Assembly (NCBI RefSeq): GCF_020520425.1
Contig: NC_079490.1
Location: 1,364,001-1,428,000 of the forward strand
Direction: 5' to 3'
Length of the DNA: 64,000 nt
Source: Spinacia oleracea
Lineage: Eukaryota > Streptophyta > Magnoliopsida > Caryophyllales > Amaranthaceae
The translations under genes were made by a program, and so were the position numbers. This document shows positions 49,861 through 61,905 of the stretch, piece by piece; the stretch's first letter is position 1, and every line of letters begins with the position of its first letter. The notes below the pieces were generated by a model, which saw only the letters and a program-made list of their open reading frames with translations, was not told the DNA's origin and searched no databases.

Positions 49861-50817
49861 GTATAGTATAGAAACTCTATCTTCAGGCTATTTGCCCCAA
49901 TTTACAGAAAGCTACATTGTGAAGAAGACAGCTTGCCTACATAAATATGTTGCAGCTTTATAAGAGATGTTTAATGGCATATCAAGTGAATATAAGAAGT
50001 CCATTACCCAAAAAAATTGTCAGCATTTATGTTCACCTAATTTTCACTTACTTTTTATCTGAACAGATCTTGTCCAAACTCATCTGGATTAAACAAAACT
50101 ATATACAATTATTAAAGCTTATTTCAGTTATAAATTGTATTTGGATAATCCTTATTCTTATGACCTAAGTAGAACTAACGAGCCACCTCGTTATCTACTT
50201 GAACCATACATCTATATATTTGCAACTCAAAATCGAACCACATACGAAGGCTACGCATTGCCTGTTCAAGTTTTTCATTGTTCGAGTTTTTCATAGATGA
50301 AGCGCGAATTGCGAAATGCTAGTTTACGGAATCAAGCAGACATTGAAAATTATTCGGCGCAACCAAGGGAATTTTTATGCGCATTGGTGGTCCCCACAAC
50401 ATTTTCTCTTCACATGTAGGGAGAAAATTGAGAGGATAGGCCGCACACCTGGGTGCATGTAATATGCTCTAAGCAGACATCTTAGAATAACACAAATAAT
50501 TTTCACATAAACTACTCGTAATGCCATTTTTTTTCCAGCCAGAAAGGACACATTACAAAGCTAATTTAAGAGAATTGTCCATCAAACCAGCACAGGTAGA
50601 AGGAGATATAGATAGATTAATTGGAACCCAACAACATTTTAACTTTTAAGGCAATCACAAACAGAGAATAACTTGAAGCTGCAAAGCCATCCTAAACTCA
50701 CCATTTCCCCAATTTGTGTAAAGGAACACCACCTTCTTGATTAATATGGAGAAAAGGATGCATCGTGTTTTTTTTTTCCAATGCTCGAACTTCACTTCAC
50801 ACCTATAAACACCGACC
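49861..50817. other. Intergenic plus 3'UTR of the SAP gene
   Basis: AT-rich, no gene. The right-hand few hundred bases should contain the minus-strand SAP 3'UTR. Confidence 0.5.
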
Positions 50818-51399
50818 TTAGATTTTATCGAGTTTTTCAGCCTTGATAACCGGGTTAGCTTTCGCTATGGCATCACGAGCTGCGGTGCGGTAGTCAAAGG
50901 GGCACTCGTGTTTGTCCGAGTACCGATGTGTGGCACAGAAAAGGTTACCGCACCGGCAATTGAAACCCGTCAACCCTACCCGTTTCTTGCAACTGGTGCA
51001 ACGACTCGGGCCTTGTTTGGGCTTGGTGGTGTTATCTCCACTCTCCTCCACCACCGACTCGGGTGGTGCAACGACTTGGGCCTTGTTTGGGCTTGATATA
51101 ACTTTCAGTTCTATTGGTTTGACTTGCTGTTGCTGTAAATCCACTGATGTTTCAACAACAATTGGTTCCTTGTTGTTGTTGTTGTTGTTGCAGCTTGATG
51201 ATGATGAACCACCGTTACCGTTCACTATGTTTTCAATTGATGATGCGGCGAGTTTAGCTTGCTCTTGTTTGAGAACCGCATCTTTGTAGCATTTCGAGCA
51301 CATGTTCATTGTGGCAACACTCCCGAAGAATCCACAGTTATTGATGCACAAGATTGGACCTTCGGGAGCAGCTTGGCATCCAGTCTCGTCATGATCCAT
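50818..51399 (-). CDS. A20/AN1 zinc-finger stress-associated protein (SAP)
   Basis: A 193-codon single coding exon with both hallmark fingers. The A20 finger uses C18, C22, C34 and C37 ([11 protein letters not shown] then MCSKCYK), the class that binds ubiquitin. The AN1 finger starts at C134 (CTSC, CRC, CATH, KHEC). The C-terminus [20 protein letters not shown] is typical of the broad plant SAP group with an intronless coding region and a 5'UTR intron. Asn and Gln runs fill the linker (about residues 60-95). Such proteins are cytosolic/nuclear, stress-induced and often act with ubiquitin ligases. Unlike the gene at 13725-14273, its A20 finger is intact. The exact SAP number cannot be assigned. 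Confidence 0.95.
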   Translation of the reverse strand: MDHDETGCQAAPEGPILCINNCGFFGSVATMNMCSKCYKDAVLKQEQAKLAASSIENIVNGNGGSSSSSCNNNNNNKEPIVVETSVDLQQQQVKPIELKVISSPNKAQVVAPPESVVEESGDNTTKPKQGPSRCTSCKKRVGLTGFNCRCGNLFCATHRYSDKHECPFDYRTAARDAIAKANPVIKAEKLDKI

Positions 51400-51801
51400 T
51401 TCCTAAGCTCTAAAGCAAAAAAACAAACAAAAAAATAGATTAAGAGTTGCATAATTATGCATTGATTAAGATTTAAGAGTACACAAATTATGAATGCATC
51501 CATTTCTTTTTTACGCACAACAAACAGCTGATAGCTGCAGACGGGTTTGTACCCAAGATGCTTTACCAACTGCATAATCTGGCATCTTGCAGCATGCATG
51601 GTTCTACACGAACCAGAAACCAAAAAACAAAACCACTTAATCGCAAAAAAACTTGCCAAACACTTGATACATGACTCAGCCCAAATAGACCATCAAAAGC
51701 ACAAATGCTGAAAAATGAGTCGAAAAACTGCATGTTTGATGCATAAATGAGTCGAAAAGCCCTCAGCTGACGGATGTTCTCAAGTAGTACGAATATGACT
51801 A

Positions 51802-52207
51802 AGAGCATGTTGGTATAGCATTTTTCAAGTGTTGGAAACGGAATCAATTAACTAATTTAATTACCTATTGTTTGGTATGAGAGATGGATAACACATTCCA
51901 TTTCCGAAGGATAACCATTACCACCAATTTGTTACCATTGCTAACCTTGAGGTAACAAAGTGTTACCCTCCTCAATCACTATACAAGAGATTGCTTTCCT
52001 TGAGTATACCAAACAACAAATAATTGTAACACTTAAAATTACCATTTCTCTTTCTTAAATGTTTCCAATCCATTCAATCACTATACAAGAGATTGCTTTC
52101 CTTGACTATACCAAACAACAAATAATTGTAACACTTAAAATTACCATTTCTCTTTCTTAAATGTTTCCAATCCATTTCCTTTCCTGAATCCATACCAAAC
52201 ATGCTCT
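51802..52207. mobile_element. MITE with AGAGCATGTTGGTAT ends in the SAP leader intron
   Basis: The left end, AGAGCATGTTGGTAT, is inverted at the right as ATACCAAACATGCTCT with one extra base. 406 bp, non-coding. It contains its own internal duplication of about 110 bp (CACTATACAAGAGATTGCTT in both copies). Superfamily uncertain (hAT-like inferred). Confidence 0.7.
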
Positions 52208-53237
52208 AAGTTTTCAACCCCAAGACTACATAAGAATACCACAAACACCACCCCTCCACCTCTAACAGCTCAAAGCGCAAGAGAACCTCAGCTAACGGAT
52301 GTTCTCAAGAAGTACAAATACGACTAAATTTCCAACCACAACACTACATAAGAATACCACAAACACCACCCCCTCTACCTCTAACAGCTCAAAGCGCAAG
52401 AGACAGGGCGTTATGAACATACAAGCATATAGTGTAAGAGAATACAGGACATCCGAATTCTTCACTAGAACATTAGAAGTCACATAATTTAACATATACA
52501 CGACGTCCAAGTGTTCATACCCTAATTTGAGGAATGCACTTTCATGCTGCTATCAAATGATAATTCAACACTAACAAGAACATGGATTAATGCCCACATA
52601 ACCCAGAATAAGAGCAGATATCAGCTAAAAATATCAGCTAAAATACAAACAGAGGTCACATAATTTAACATTTCAGGAAATGAATCAATTCATTTCAACA
52701 TTAGAAGTCACATAATTTAACATATAATACACGACGTCCAAGTGTTCATACTCTAATTTGAGGAATGCTATTTCATGCTGCTATCAAATGATGTTTCAAC
52801 AATAGCAAGAACATGAGATTAATGCCACATAACCCAGAATAAGAGCAAATATCAGCTAAAATACAAACAGAGGTCACGTCAAATGAAAACGATACATAAC
52901 CAACCAATACATATGAAATTAATAGATGCCTAATTAATGAAACTTTGCACCTAATCAAAAAAAGCAAAAGGGGAAATGTAAACATGACGCATGTTCATAT
53001 TCAACCCCCCCAATCTTCTACCTATAAAGTTTTCATATTTCCTCAATAATTCAACAAATCATACAGAAGAAACTGAATAATTCAATTTCTGGAGCTGAAT
53101 CTACAACACCCATCTCAAATAAGCTATTCGAAAACCCTAGTTTAGGAGAAATGAATTCACCCCACATCAAAAAATCATAAAAATTCGAAACCCCACCTAG
53201 ACAAAATTCAATCGAATTCCTAATTAATTAACCCTTT

Positions 53238-53660
53238 AATTCCCCCGAAAATCCCAGCTCATCAAACACCCAATAAATCATCAAAATGATTCAGAACTAC
53301 AAACATAAATTCAAAAAAAAAAAAATCCCACTAAAAATAAATTAAATTGGAACATGAAATTAGTTTGAATTAAAATGAGATTAATTCCCCCAAAAATCCC
53401 AACTCATCAAACACCCAATAAATCATCAAAATGATTCAGAACACAAACAAAAATTCAAAAAAAAATCCCACTAAAAAGTTAAATTAAATTGGAACATGCA
53501 ATTTATTTGAATTAAAATGAGCCCCAAAATCTCAACTCATCAAACACCCAACAGCAAATCATCAAAAATGATTCACAACACGATCAAAAAATCAAAAAAA
53601 TCCCACTAAAAAAACAAAATCAAATTCGAACATGAAACTTGTCTGAATTAAAACGAGATT
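53238..53660 (-). repeat. Tandem triplication near the SAP leader-intron donor
   Basis: CTCATCAAACACCCAA(T/C)A followed by AATCATCAAAATGATTCA and AAAATCCCACTAAAAA occurs three times, starting near 53260, 53405 and 53540. The third copy ends within about 30 bases of the donor site. Confidence 0.85.
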
Positions 53661-53687
53661 TAGAGCTAATTAATCCAAAAAACTAAC

Positions 53688-53880
53688 CTGGAGAAGGGCG
53701 AAGAGATCGCTAAAAGGGAGAAGAAGAAGAGAGAGAGAAATAAATGGAGAAAATGGGGAGTTATAATTGAATTGTTTAAAGAGGACGAACTCTTCTCGCA
53801 ATTTCTCTGTTTCTTTCTTTCTCTCTCTCTCCTCCCTTTTTCTTTTGTCTTCCTAATAAAGAGACGTTCTCTCTCCGCCA
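53688..53880 (-). promoter_or_regulatory. 5'UTR exon of the SAP gene, GA/CT-rich leader
   Basis: On the minus strand the sequence is CT-rich (TCTCTCTCTTCTTCTTCTCC) up to the donor at 53687. The boundary with the promoter is not exact; the next few hundred bases (to about 54065) are the likely promoter. Confidence 0.55.
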
Positions 53881-54065
53881 ACGAACGCCTAATTACTGAT
53901 TGGAAAAGTTTCCTTTTTTTATTCCGATTTTGCCCTTTGGTTGTCGTGGACTCTTCTACTTACGCTCCCTTGGGGTGCGTGTATTGCACTGATAATAAAC
54001 GCGTATTCGGTAAAATTAGTTGTTTTGTATGGAGTACGCCGTATTTGTTAGGAACATCGTATGTA

Positions 54066-54707
54066 TAGAGATGGCCAACGTGGCGGGTTGGGTGGGTCGT
54101 GGGTGTGTTTGGCGGGTCGTGATCGGAGATAACTGATACACGACGTCACGATCCGCTTTAGTTAAACTAGGGTGGGTCGAGTCGTGGGTTGTGTCCGGAA
54201 AAATGGACACAGTACATGATGGGTCGTGGGTTACGTGGGTCGTGAGTCGAGATGCGTTGTGCGTATCGGGTGGGTTTGGTGGGTTACGACAGATGCGATC
54301 CGATGGGTCAGGTGGGTTTGGACGATTATTAAAGCGTTAAAAGTTACAAATTATGTATGAACTTAAATTAATTAATTTTTATGTTATTTACACTCACATA
54401 AATATGGTTAATGTATATTAACACAGTAAAATTAGAATTTATTAGCATTTTAAACATACCAAATTGTATAATTAGGATGGGTTTGGTGGGTTGAGTTCAG
54501 GTTGGGTTGGGTGGGTCCGGTGTGTCATGGTGGTTTGTGTCGGGTCCGATGGGGTGGGTCGAAATGGGTTGTGTTGAAAAATTTGGACCCACGCCACATC
54601 AAACTAATATCCAGGTTGGCGGGTTGGGTTGTGTTATGGGTCATAATTGGGTCTGACCCACGTGACCCACTATAGGTTGTGTCAAGCCCGACCTACTGGT
54701 CATCTCT
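54066..54707. mobile_element. Non-autonomous element rich in GGGTCG/GGGTTG words
   Basis: The ends, AGAGATGGCCA at the left and TGGTCATCTCT at the right, are near-inverted. Between them GTGGGTCGTGGGT-type words are dispersed, with an AT-rich core (54340-54470). No coding capacity. The termini suggest a hAT-like MITE; no clear target-site duplication was seen. Confidence 0.5.
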
Positions 54708-56970
54708 AACCGTCCGTAGATGATATCTTGAAATAGTTTTTCTTTTGACTAGATCAGTTGATAAAGCAATGTTGATCAACACGAGTCTGATTAGGGCTCG
54801 AGAAAAAATGTCATGAGCCTTACTAAGGCTCAAGAAATAATGTCAAGGTTTGGGTAGAACATTTCGACCTGACGTGGGTCGAAAATTCCAAACTTTGGGC
54901 ATTTCTAATGTAGTAAAAGATGACTTCATGTCATTTAGGCCTTAAGCCCAAAACTCAATCCGCCTAGGCCCAATTTCACAATTTTAGCGAGTATAATATA
55001 AATTTCTCGGTTTAATTTGTAACTGTCTTATTCAAGTTCGTACACTTTAAAACAGAATTGTAGAAACCAAAAGTTATTTTAACAAATATGATAATATAGG
55101 AATCACATAAACTTAAAATGATGTGAAGTTTTTATTCCATGAAGATATTCTTTCTCTTTTCTTGAGGTGAAAGGTGATGTAATTTGTACCCAAAAATTCA
55201 AGAATCAACAATTCATGATTCGCTTCACATTTTAGTTTTCATTTTCATATTCTTGTTGGTAATTGGTATACGTAAGTGCATATATCATATATTTGTGCAT
55301 CAAATATACCATATTATATATGACCTTTTAAGGAAAACCCCACAACAAGTAATATATTTATTCATGACAAATGTAATTATGTTGGTCAAAATTAATCTAA
55401 TCTTAATAATTTTTTAAATGCTAAAATCTAATGTAAAAAATTGGTTGCAACAGAAACATGGCGGCAATCCCCCCAACAAGGGTAATATAATTAAGGCTTT
55501 TATGTAATTGTCATGCAATTATTGTCATTTGACTTATTTTTGAAGCACAAAAATCATTTCTATCTTTCTTGGCATGCAATTCCTCCTCTACCCAATTGGA
55601 GTTGTCTAATTTGACCAACTATACATTCTTCAAAGTATAATGAATTAGTAGATAGCTTCTCAAATCCTTATGAGCAATGCTAAGTTATAGATATGGTCTT
55701 ATCTGCCCGGTCTATTCACCTGATTTTCACCTTTTTTATGAACTTATTTTATTTGAACTTATCTGAATTTATTTTAGTTATAAACTGATTGATCAACCCT
55801 TATTTTTGTTGAACTTGTCTTATTTAAACTTATTTGAACTGTGCTGAACTTATTTTTTCTTAAATAAGTGAAAATAAGCTTAAACTATAAGGACCTAAAT
55901 GCATGGTTTAATATGAGGTGTCAGGTGTATGATGTGGTATCCTAAATCAGACGTGCCTCGCTATATGCAAGAATCCTCATTTATATAATTTTAAATAAAC
56001 ATTATTGTGATACATCTATAGAGAATCTTCACCGTACAAAATACAAACTCCTTAAAAAGGCATAAATAACTTTAAAGAAAATAACACATCCGAGTTTCCA
56101 TTTTACGGGTTTTGTTTTTAAGGTGAATATAAGCCCAAAAAAGTTCCAAGTGTATGGAATTTATTATGTATTGTTTCATTGTTTGGTACATACTTTAATG
56201 GTGTGGAATATATGTAGCAGATTGTGTTTGATGGGCTAAAGATTGGTTTATTATTTATCTAGGTATCTTATATTGGACCATATATGGTGTGTTTGTTGCT
56301 TTGTTGTAGCATAGTCCAGCAGGAAAAAGTAAGAATACCTCTTTTGATGATAAGAGTTTTGGCATAAAAGTTGATGTGATTGATTAGCTCTTCAACCTCT
56401 TTAAGCTTTTCATAAGATTTCACATCTTTTGCCACACTTAAATATTCATCACTTCAAAATTCCCTATATCATTTAATTTGAGATTTCCCTAAGTATTTCT
56501 TAGTTTATTTTAGTGGGAGTTGTCCTGTTTTAAGAACATATTTAGGCCCTATTTTGTTACAAGTTGTTACACTTCGTAATCGTAGTTGTTAGTCGATTCT
56601 ATTAGCTAGTTTGATTAACATTTTGCATTAGCTAGTTTGGCTAGCTGCATGGTTTGATTAACATATTGCATTACCTAATTTGGTTAGATGGCTTGATTAA
56701 TATATTGCATTACCTAGTTTCACTTGATGGTTCAATTAACATATTGCATTAGTTACTTTGACTAACTAGTTGTATTTAATTGTCTGTGTAAAAGTGTTTG
56801 ATAAATAATTATTTCAGTTATAAAATAACCAAAAAGCTCCCCATACGAACTTTTTCTAAAAGAAGGTACCCAAAAACCTCTTTTAAACAACGTATAATTA
56901 ACCAAACACCTAAAACAACTTTTTGAAATACAACAAGCTAATTTACATCAAAAAGCTTAGGGGTGACAAG
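54708..56970. other. Intergenic, AT-rich, with old MITE and minisatellite
   Basis: A diverged copy of the GAACTTA-rich MITE family lies at about 55709-55894. A ~50-bp minisatellite with TTGATTAACATATTGCATTA words lies at about 56600-56780. No gene recognised. Confidence 0.5.
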
Positions 56971-56972
56971 TT

Positions 56973-57450
56973 CATTAACCAATGATATTTTGTACTATAT
57001 ACACAAAAATATGTTACAAATACACAAAATATAGGATTATCACTTAGTTAGCTTGAAATATCAACAAAAGAGATGGAAGAAAGATAACAAAGTCAAGATC
57101 ATCAATACTAATGCAACAAATTTCCTATATTTCTAAGTTCCCATTTCCTTGTTCATCAACCCTTTGATAGGGAGAGTTCACTTTACAAGACCGAAAGAGT
57201 TTCCACCTTAAAACCATATGACAATAAATGAAGTACCGCTAGCCTTGTTAAAAAGTTTACTATCTCTTCTTTTTATCAATATGGCACACACACAATGTGA
57301 TGTTTTGTGGGTTAGATCTTAACATTAACCCATGATATATTTTGTACTGTATATACCACAAAATCATGTTACAAATACACAAAACATAAGTTCATTCATC
57401 ATTTGGTTAGCTTGAAAAATCAACAAAAATAAAATAAAAATGGAAGAAGA
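56973..57450. repeat. Direct duplication of a ~125-bp segment, 350 bp apart
   Basis: Text beginning CATTAACC(A/C)ATGATAT and running through TTACAAATACACAAAA to TTAGCTTGAAA and ATGGAAGAA occurs at 56973-57095 and again at 57323-57450, immediately left of the copia element. Confidence 0.8.
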
Positions 57451-60400
57451 ATGGGTACTTGGTACTTGGTACTTGGCGAATGCGGTTAGGTACAGAATGG
57501 GTGCTTGATACCGGTGCAACTCGTCATATTTGTTCTAGCAAGGAGATGTTCAAGGAGTACGAAAAAGTTTCTGAAGGAGAATGTGTCTTCATGGGCAACT
57601 CAAGCACTGTGAGTGTTCTTGGCAAAGGAAAGGTTTTTCTGAAATTAACTTCCGGAAAAACCATTGCTTTGCAAAATGTCTTACATGTACCTGATATTCG
57701 CAGAAACCTCATTTCTGGTGCATTATTGAACAAAGCTGGCATCAAATTAACTTTTGAATCTGATAAACTTGTACTCACCAGAAATGGGGATTTTGTGGGA
57801 AAGGGATTTTGTAATGGGGGTTTGTTTGTGCTTGATGTTGTTTCTGATAATAAAACTCCTACTGCTTCTGTTTATATTGCTGAGTCTGTTTCTTTATGGC
57901 ATTCTAGACTAGGTCATGTGAATGTTGCATCTGTTAAACGACTTAAACAACTTAGTTTAATTCCTGACTTTAGCAATACTTCTTTCGATAAGTGTGAAGT
58001 ATGTGTGGAGGCTAAACACCCTAAGAAAGCGTTTAACAAAAGTGTATCTCGTACTTCTTCTTTACTTGAGTTAGTTCATAGTGACTTAGGTGACTTTAAG
58101 AATTCAATGAGTAGAGGAGGTAAGCATTACTATATTACTTTTGTTGATGATTTTTCCCGATTTACTAAGGTTTATTTGTTGAGTACTAAAGATGAGGCTG
58201 AAGAAAAGTTTCTTATCTATAAGGCTGAAGTTGAAAACCAATTAAACCTTAAGATTAAAAGGCTGAGATCAGATAGAGGTGGAGAGTATGATAGCAATCC
58301 CCTTAAGAAATTTTGTGAAACTAATGGTATTATTCATGAGACTACAGCTCCTTATACCCCCGAACAAAATGGAATAGCTGAGCGGAAAAATAGAACCCTT
58401 AAGGATATGATGAATGCTATGCTTATTAGTTCGGGTATGCCTACTAACATGTGGGGTGAGGCCATTCTTTCTGCTTGCTATGTGCTTAATCGTGTTCCCC
58501 ATAAAAAACTAGATAAAACCCCTTTTGAGCTATGGAGAGGTTTTAAACCAAACCTGAGTTACCTTAAAGTGTGGGGGTGTCTAGGAAAAATAGGACTTCC
58601 TGATTTCCAAAGGAGTAAGATTGGGCCTAAGACTGTTGATGGGATTTTTATTGGTTATGCTTCTAACAGTGCTGCATATAGACTCATTCTTAAGGATGCA
58701 TCTGGTTTTGGTCCAATTCGTGAGTCAAGGGATGTTGAATTTTTTGAGCATATTTTTCCTATGAAATTGAATGTGCAAGCAAGTTTACCTGTTCCATCTC
58801 CATCTTCTTCTGTTGTGCATCATGACATTGCATCATCTAATGTAGAACCCAGAAGGAGTAAGAGAGCTAGAACTGAGTCTAGTTTTGGTCCTGATTTCAT
58901 AACTGCATTTCTTATTGAAAATGAGTTTCTGAATGAGCATGAGATAGATGCATTTATTTTAGAAGAAAATCCTAGGACCTATGGGGAGGCTATGAGGTCT
59001 GTTGACTCTAGTTTCTGGTTAGAGGCCATAAATAGTGAGATAGAGTCTATCATGAGTAACAATACTTGGGTTTTGACTGAACTTCCTAGGGGTTGTAAAG
59101 CTTTAGGAAGTAAGTGGATTTTTACAAAGAAAGAGGATACTAATGGAAATTTGATCAAGTTTAAAGCTAGATTAGTAGTTGGTGGTCATCATCAAAAGAA
59201 AGGTCTAGATTTCTTTGATACCTATTCTCCTGTGACAAAGGTTGCAACCATTAGAGCTTTAATTGCACTTGCATCTATTCATGATCTTATTGTGCATCAA
59301 ATGGATGTGAAAACTGCTTTTTTGAATGGTGATTTGAAAGAGGAGATTTACATGAAGCAACCAGAGGGATGTATTGCTCCTGGACAGGAAAACAAGGTAT
59401 GTAAACTCATTAGATCGCTATACGGTCTAAAACAAGCACCTAAGCAATGGTATGACAAGTTTCATCAAACTATTATTTCTGATGGTTTTTGTGTTAATGA
59501 TTCTGATGCTTGTGTGTATTCTAAACTTGACAAGTTTGGTTGTGTGATCATATGTCTATATGTGGATGATATGTTAATTTTTGGAACCAATATAGATGTT
59601 GTTAATGCAACTAAGGCCTTCTTAAATTCTTGTTTTGAAATGAAGGATTTGGGAGAGGCGGATGTTATTCTTGGCATAAAAATTATTAGAACTTCATATG
59701 GGCTGTCTTTAAACCAATCTCATTATGTTGAGAAAATTTTAAAGAAATTTAATCAATTTGATTGTACACCTGCGAAAACCCCATATGATTCTAATATTAC
59801 TTTGAAGAAAAATAAAGGTGATAGTGTGTCTCAGGAACAATATGCCAAGATCATTGGAAGTGTGATGTTTTTAATGAATTATACTAGACCAGATATTGCA
59901 TATGCTGTTAGTAGATTGAGTAGGTATACTCATAGTCCTAATCGTGATCATTGGAATGCTTTAATAAGACTATTGAGGTACTTGAAAGGCACTATCAATT
60001 GGGGTTTGCACTATCATAGGACACCATGTGTTTTAGAAGGATATTGCGATGCTAATTGGGTGTCAGATAATGATGAGATTCATTCTACTAGTGGCTATGT
60101 TTTCACTCTTGCTAGTGGTGCTATTTCTTGGAAATCATCTAAACAAACTTGTATTGCTAAATCTACAATGGAATCTGAGTTTATTGCTTTAGAATTGGCA
60201 GGTCAAGAAGCCGAGTGGCTAAGGAGCCTGCTAGCTGACATACCATTGTGGGGGAAGCCAACTCCATCAGTGTCCATGCATTGTGACTCACAAGCTGCAA
60301 TTGGGGTAGCGAACAATCAATCCTATAATGGAAAAAGGAGGCACATTCGCGTGAGGCATGCAATTGTTAGAGATCTGATCAGAAATAATGTGATATCACT

Positions 60401-61060
60401 TGAGTATGTAAAGTCGGAGAGGAATATTGCAGATCCTCTCACCAAAGGCCTTTGTAAGAAAATGGTGCATGAGTCAGCACAAGGAATGGGTTTAAAGCCT
60501 ATTGAGGAGTGAATTGTGATGGATACCCATCTTGGAGAAATCTAAGTTCAATGGGTCAAACTAAGTCACAAAAGAACTCACGTTTTGTATACTACTGCCA
60601 TTCCTATTAATAAAGTGATGTAGTATTTTGTCTTACTATCAAATGAGTAAGGATGAGCCAAAGCTCTTAATAAGTTCATAGCCTATTGAGGTGGTTTATG
60701 ACAGTATAAACCTGATGAACTTACCTATGTGAATGTGGGGGCTACGCCCAACCCCCTATGAGGTCCCTTGGCTTAGGACCTCTAGAGCGTTCATGAAATA
60801 CCAGGAACTTGTGGGGCACTGACTATTAAAGTTCGCGAGAACACTACTTGTTTTGAGAAAAGTTTGGTGCGCTGTTGTGTTACTACAATCCCCATGCAGG
60901 GTTCAAGGATAAATCCACCTTATATGGCTGTATGACATACTAGTATGCACTAGGTATCAATTCAAGTCCACAAGACATTGATACTTGCAAAACTAAGTAT
61001 CCCTTGCCCAGAACATCTTGCATTACCAAAGCCGTTCTTCTTTTGAATCATGTGGGGGAA

Positions 61061-61905
61061 TGTTGGAGTTTGTTCCTCCAAAAAAGGAATGCTTCAAAAG
61101 AATGAAAACCCAATTGTCCCACATTGATAAAAAACCCACATACTACCTTCTTTATATATTGCACTACCCTTTAATCATTTGTTTAAGAGTGCTTGAGAGT
61201 GGCATGGGTGGTCACAACACACACACGCGCGCGCGCGCCGGGCCGGGCTCGGGCTCGGGCGAGGGCCTTGGGCCTTGGGCCTTGGGCCTTGGGCCTTGGG
61301 CCTTGGGCCTTGGGCCTTGGGCCTTGGGCCTTGGGCCTTGGGCCTTGGGCCTTGGTACTTGGTACTTGGTACTTGGTACTTGGTACTTGGTACTTGGCGG
61401 TTCGCGGGCGTGGGGTGGGTTTTGTGGACCGGGTTATTCTTTTTGGTCAAGAGCAGTTTGATTAAGTCGGGAGACTTAATCAACCCACTAACTCTGGAAA
61501 CTGCTCCATTAACCCCACTAGCCGTTTTATGACTGTTGGAGTTCCCCATTACTCCAGTAACTGCTCCACTAGCCGTTTATGGCTGTTACAGTTTCCCAAA
61601 AACTCTCTATAAATTCATCATCCTTTTCCACAGAAAAGACACAGAAAATTGAGTTCTTCTCCTCTTCTCCGAAATAAAAACACAAAACCTCCGTTGTTCT
61701 GGGCATTGCTTAAGGGTGTTCTCAATCTAGTTCTTCGTCGTACACCGAAGGATTGGAGTCGTGTATCCCTGGGGGTCGGTTGCTACGAGTCCGCGTGTAC
61801 TTAGCGGGGCAAATTCGACTTTAGGGCAGTGATTGGTGTCACGCCACGACATTGTTACAGATAAGCTTGTTCTAATTATTGTTCTTATTAGTCATAGTTC
61901 CTACA
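61061..61905 (+). repeat. 3' LTR of the copia element
   Basis: About 845 bp running from TGTTGGAGTTTGTTCC to ...GTTCCTACA, the usual TG...CA limits. It is preceded by a polypurine tract. It contains an alternating CA/CG run, the heptamer array and a TATAAATT-like box near 61608. Right boundary assigned from the CA end and from the resumption of NEK-like coding sequence. Confidence 0.75.
61267..61399 (+). repeat. Heptamer minisatellite within the LTR
   Basis: Twelve perfect CTTGGGC units (61267-61350) pass directly into six CTTGGTA units (61351-61392) and one CTTGGCG unit. A CACACACGCGCGCG run and GGGCTCGGG words lie just upstream (61220-61266). Confidence 0.97.

Larger units (their letters stand above)
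51410..53687 (-). other. 2.28-kb 5'UTR intron of the SAP gene
   Basis: Donor CTCCAG/GTTAGT (GT at 53686-53687) and acceptor TGCTTTAG (AG at 51410-51411), ten bases before the ATG. Leader introns are common in this gene family. It holds a MITE and four separate tandem duplications: 51970-52180 (~110-bp unit), 52210-52410 (~125 bp), 52470-52880 (~230 bp) and 53238-53660 (~140 bp, three copies). Confidence 0.8.
57458..61905 (+). mobile_element. Ty1/copia retrotransposon: open pol frame plus 3' LTR
   Basis: A single open pol frame (57480-60512) carries, in order, protease, GAG-pre-integrase zinc-binding segment, integrase core, reverse transcriptase and RNase H of the Ty1/copia type. It is followed by about 550 bp of untranslated sequence, a purine-rich tract (about 61049-61060) and a 3' LTR. 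I did not recognise a gag region or a 5' LTR to the left, so the element does not look whole even though pol reads openly. The open frame suggests a fairly recent insertion. CTTGGTA heptamers occur both at its left edge (57458-57478) and in its LTR. Confidence 0.9.

Noticed and set aside
50912-51289. 125-codon plus-strand frame over the SAP gene
   Set aside because: Antisense shadow of the conserved A20/AN1 frame; its Leu/Cys runs are complements of Asn/Gln codons.
51306-51847. Minus-strand frames of 117 and 94 codons upstream of the SAP ATG
   Set aside because: They lie in the leader intron and run through its acceptor; no domain and high Phe/Leu content typical of T-rich intron sequence.
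61018-61549. Open frames of 85-147 codons on both strands, rich in ALGLGPW repeats
   Set aside because: They are translations of the 7-bp LTR minisatellite. A 7-mer repeat stays open in all three frames of a strand, so the frames are not evidence of protein coding.
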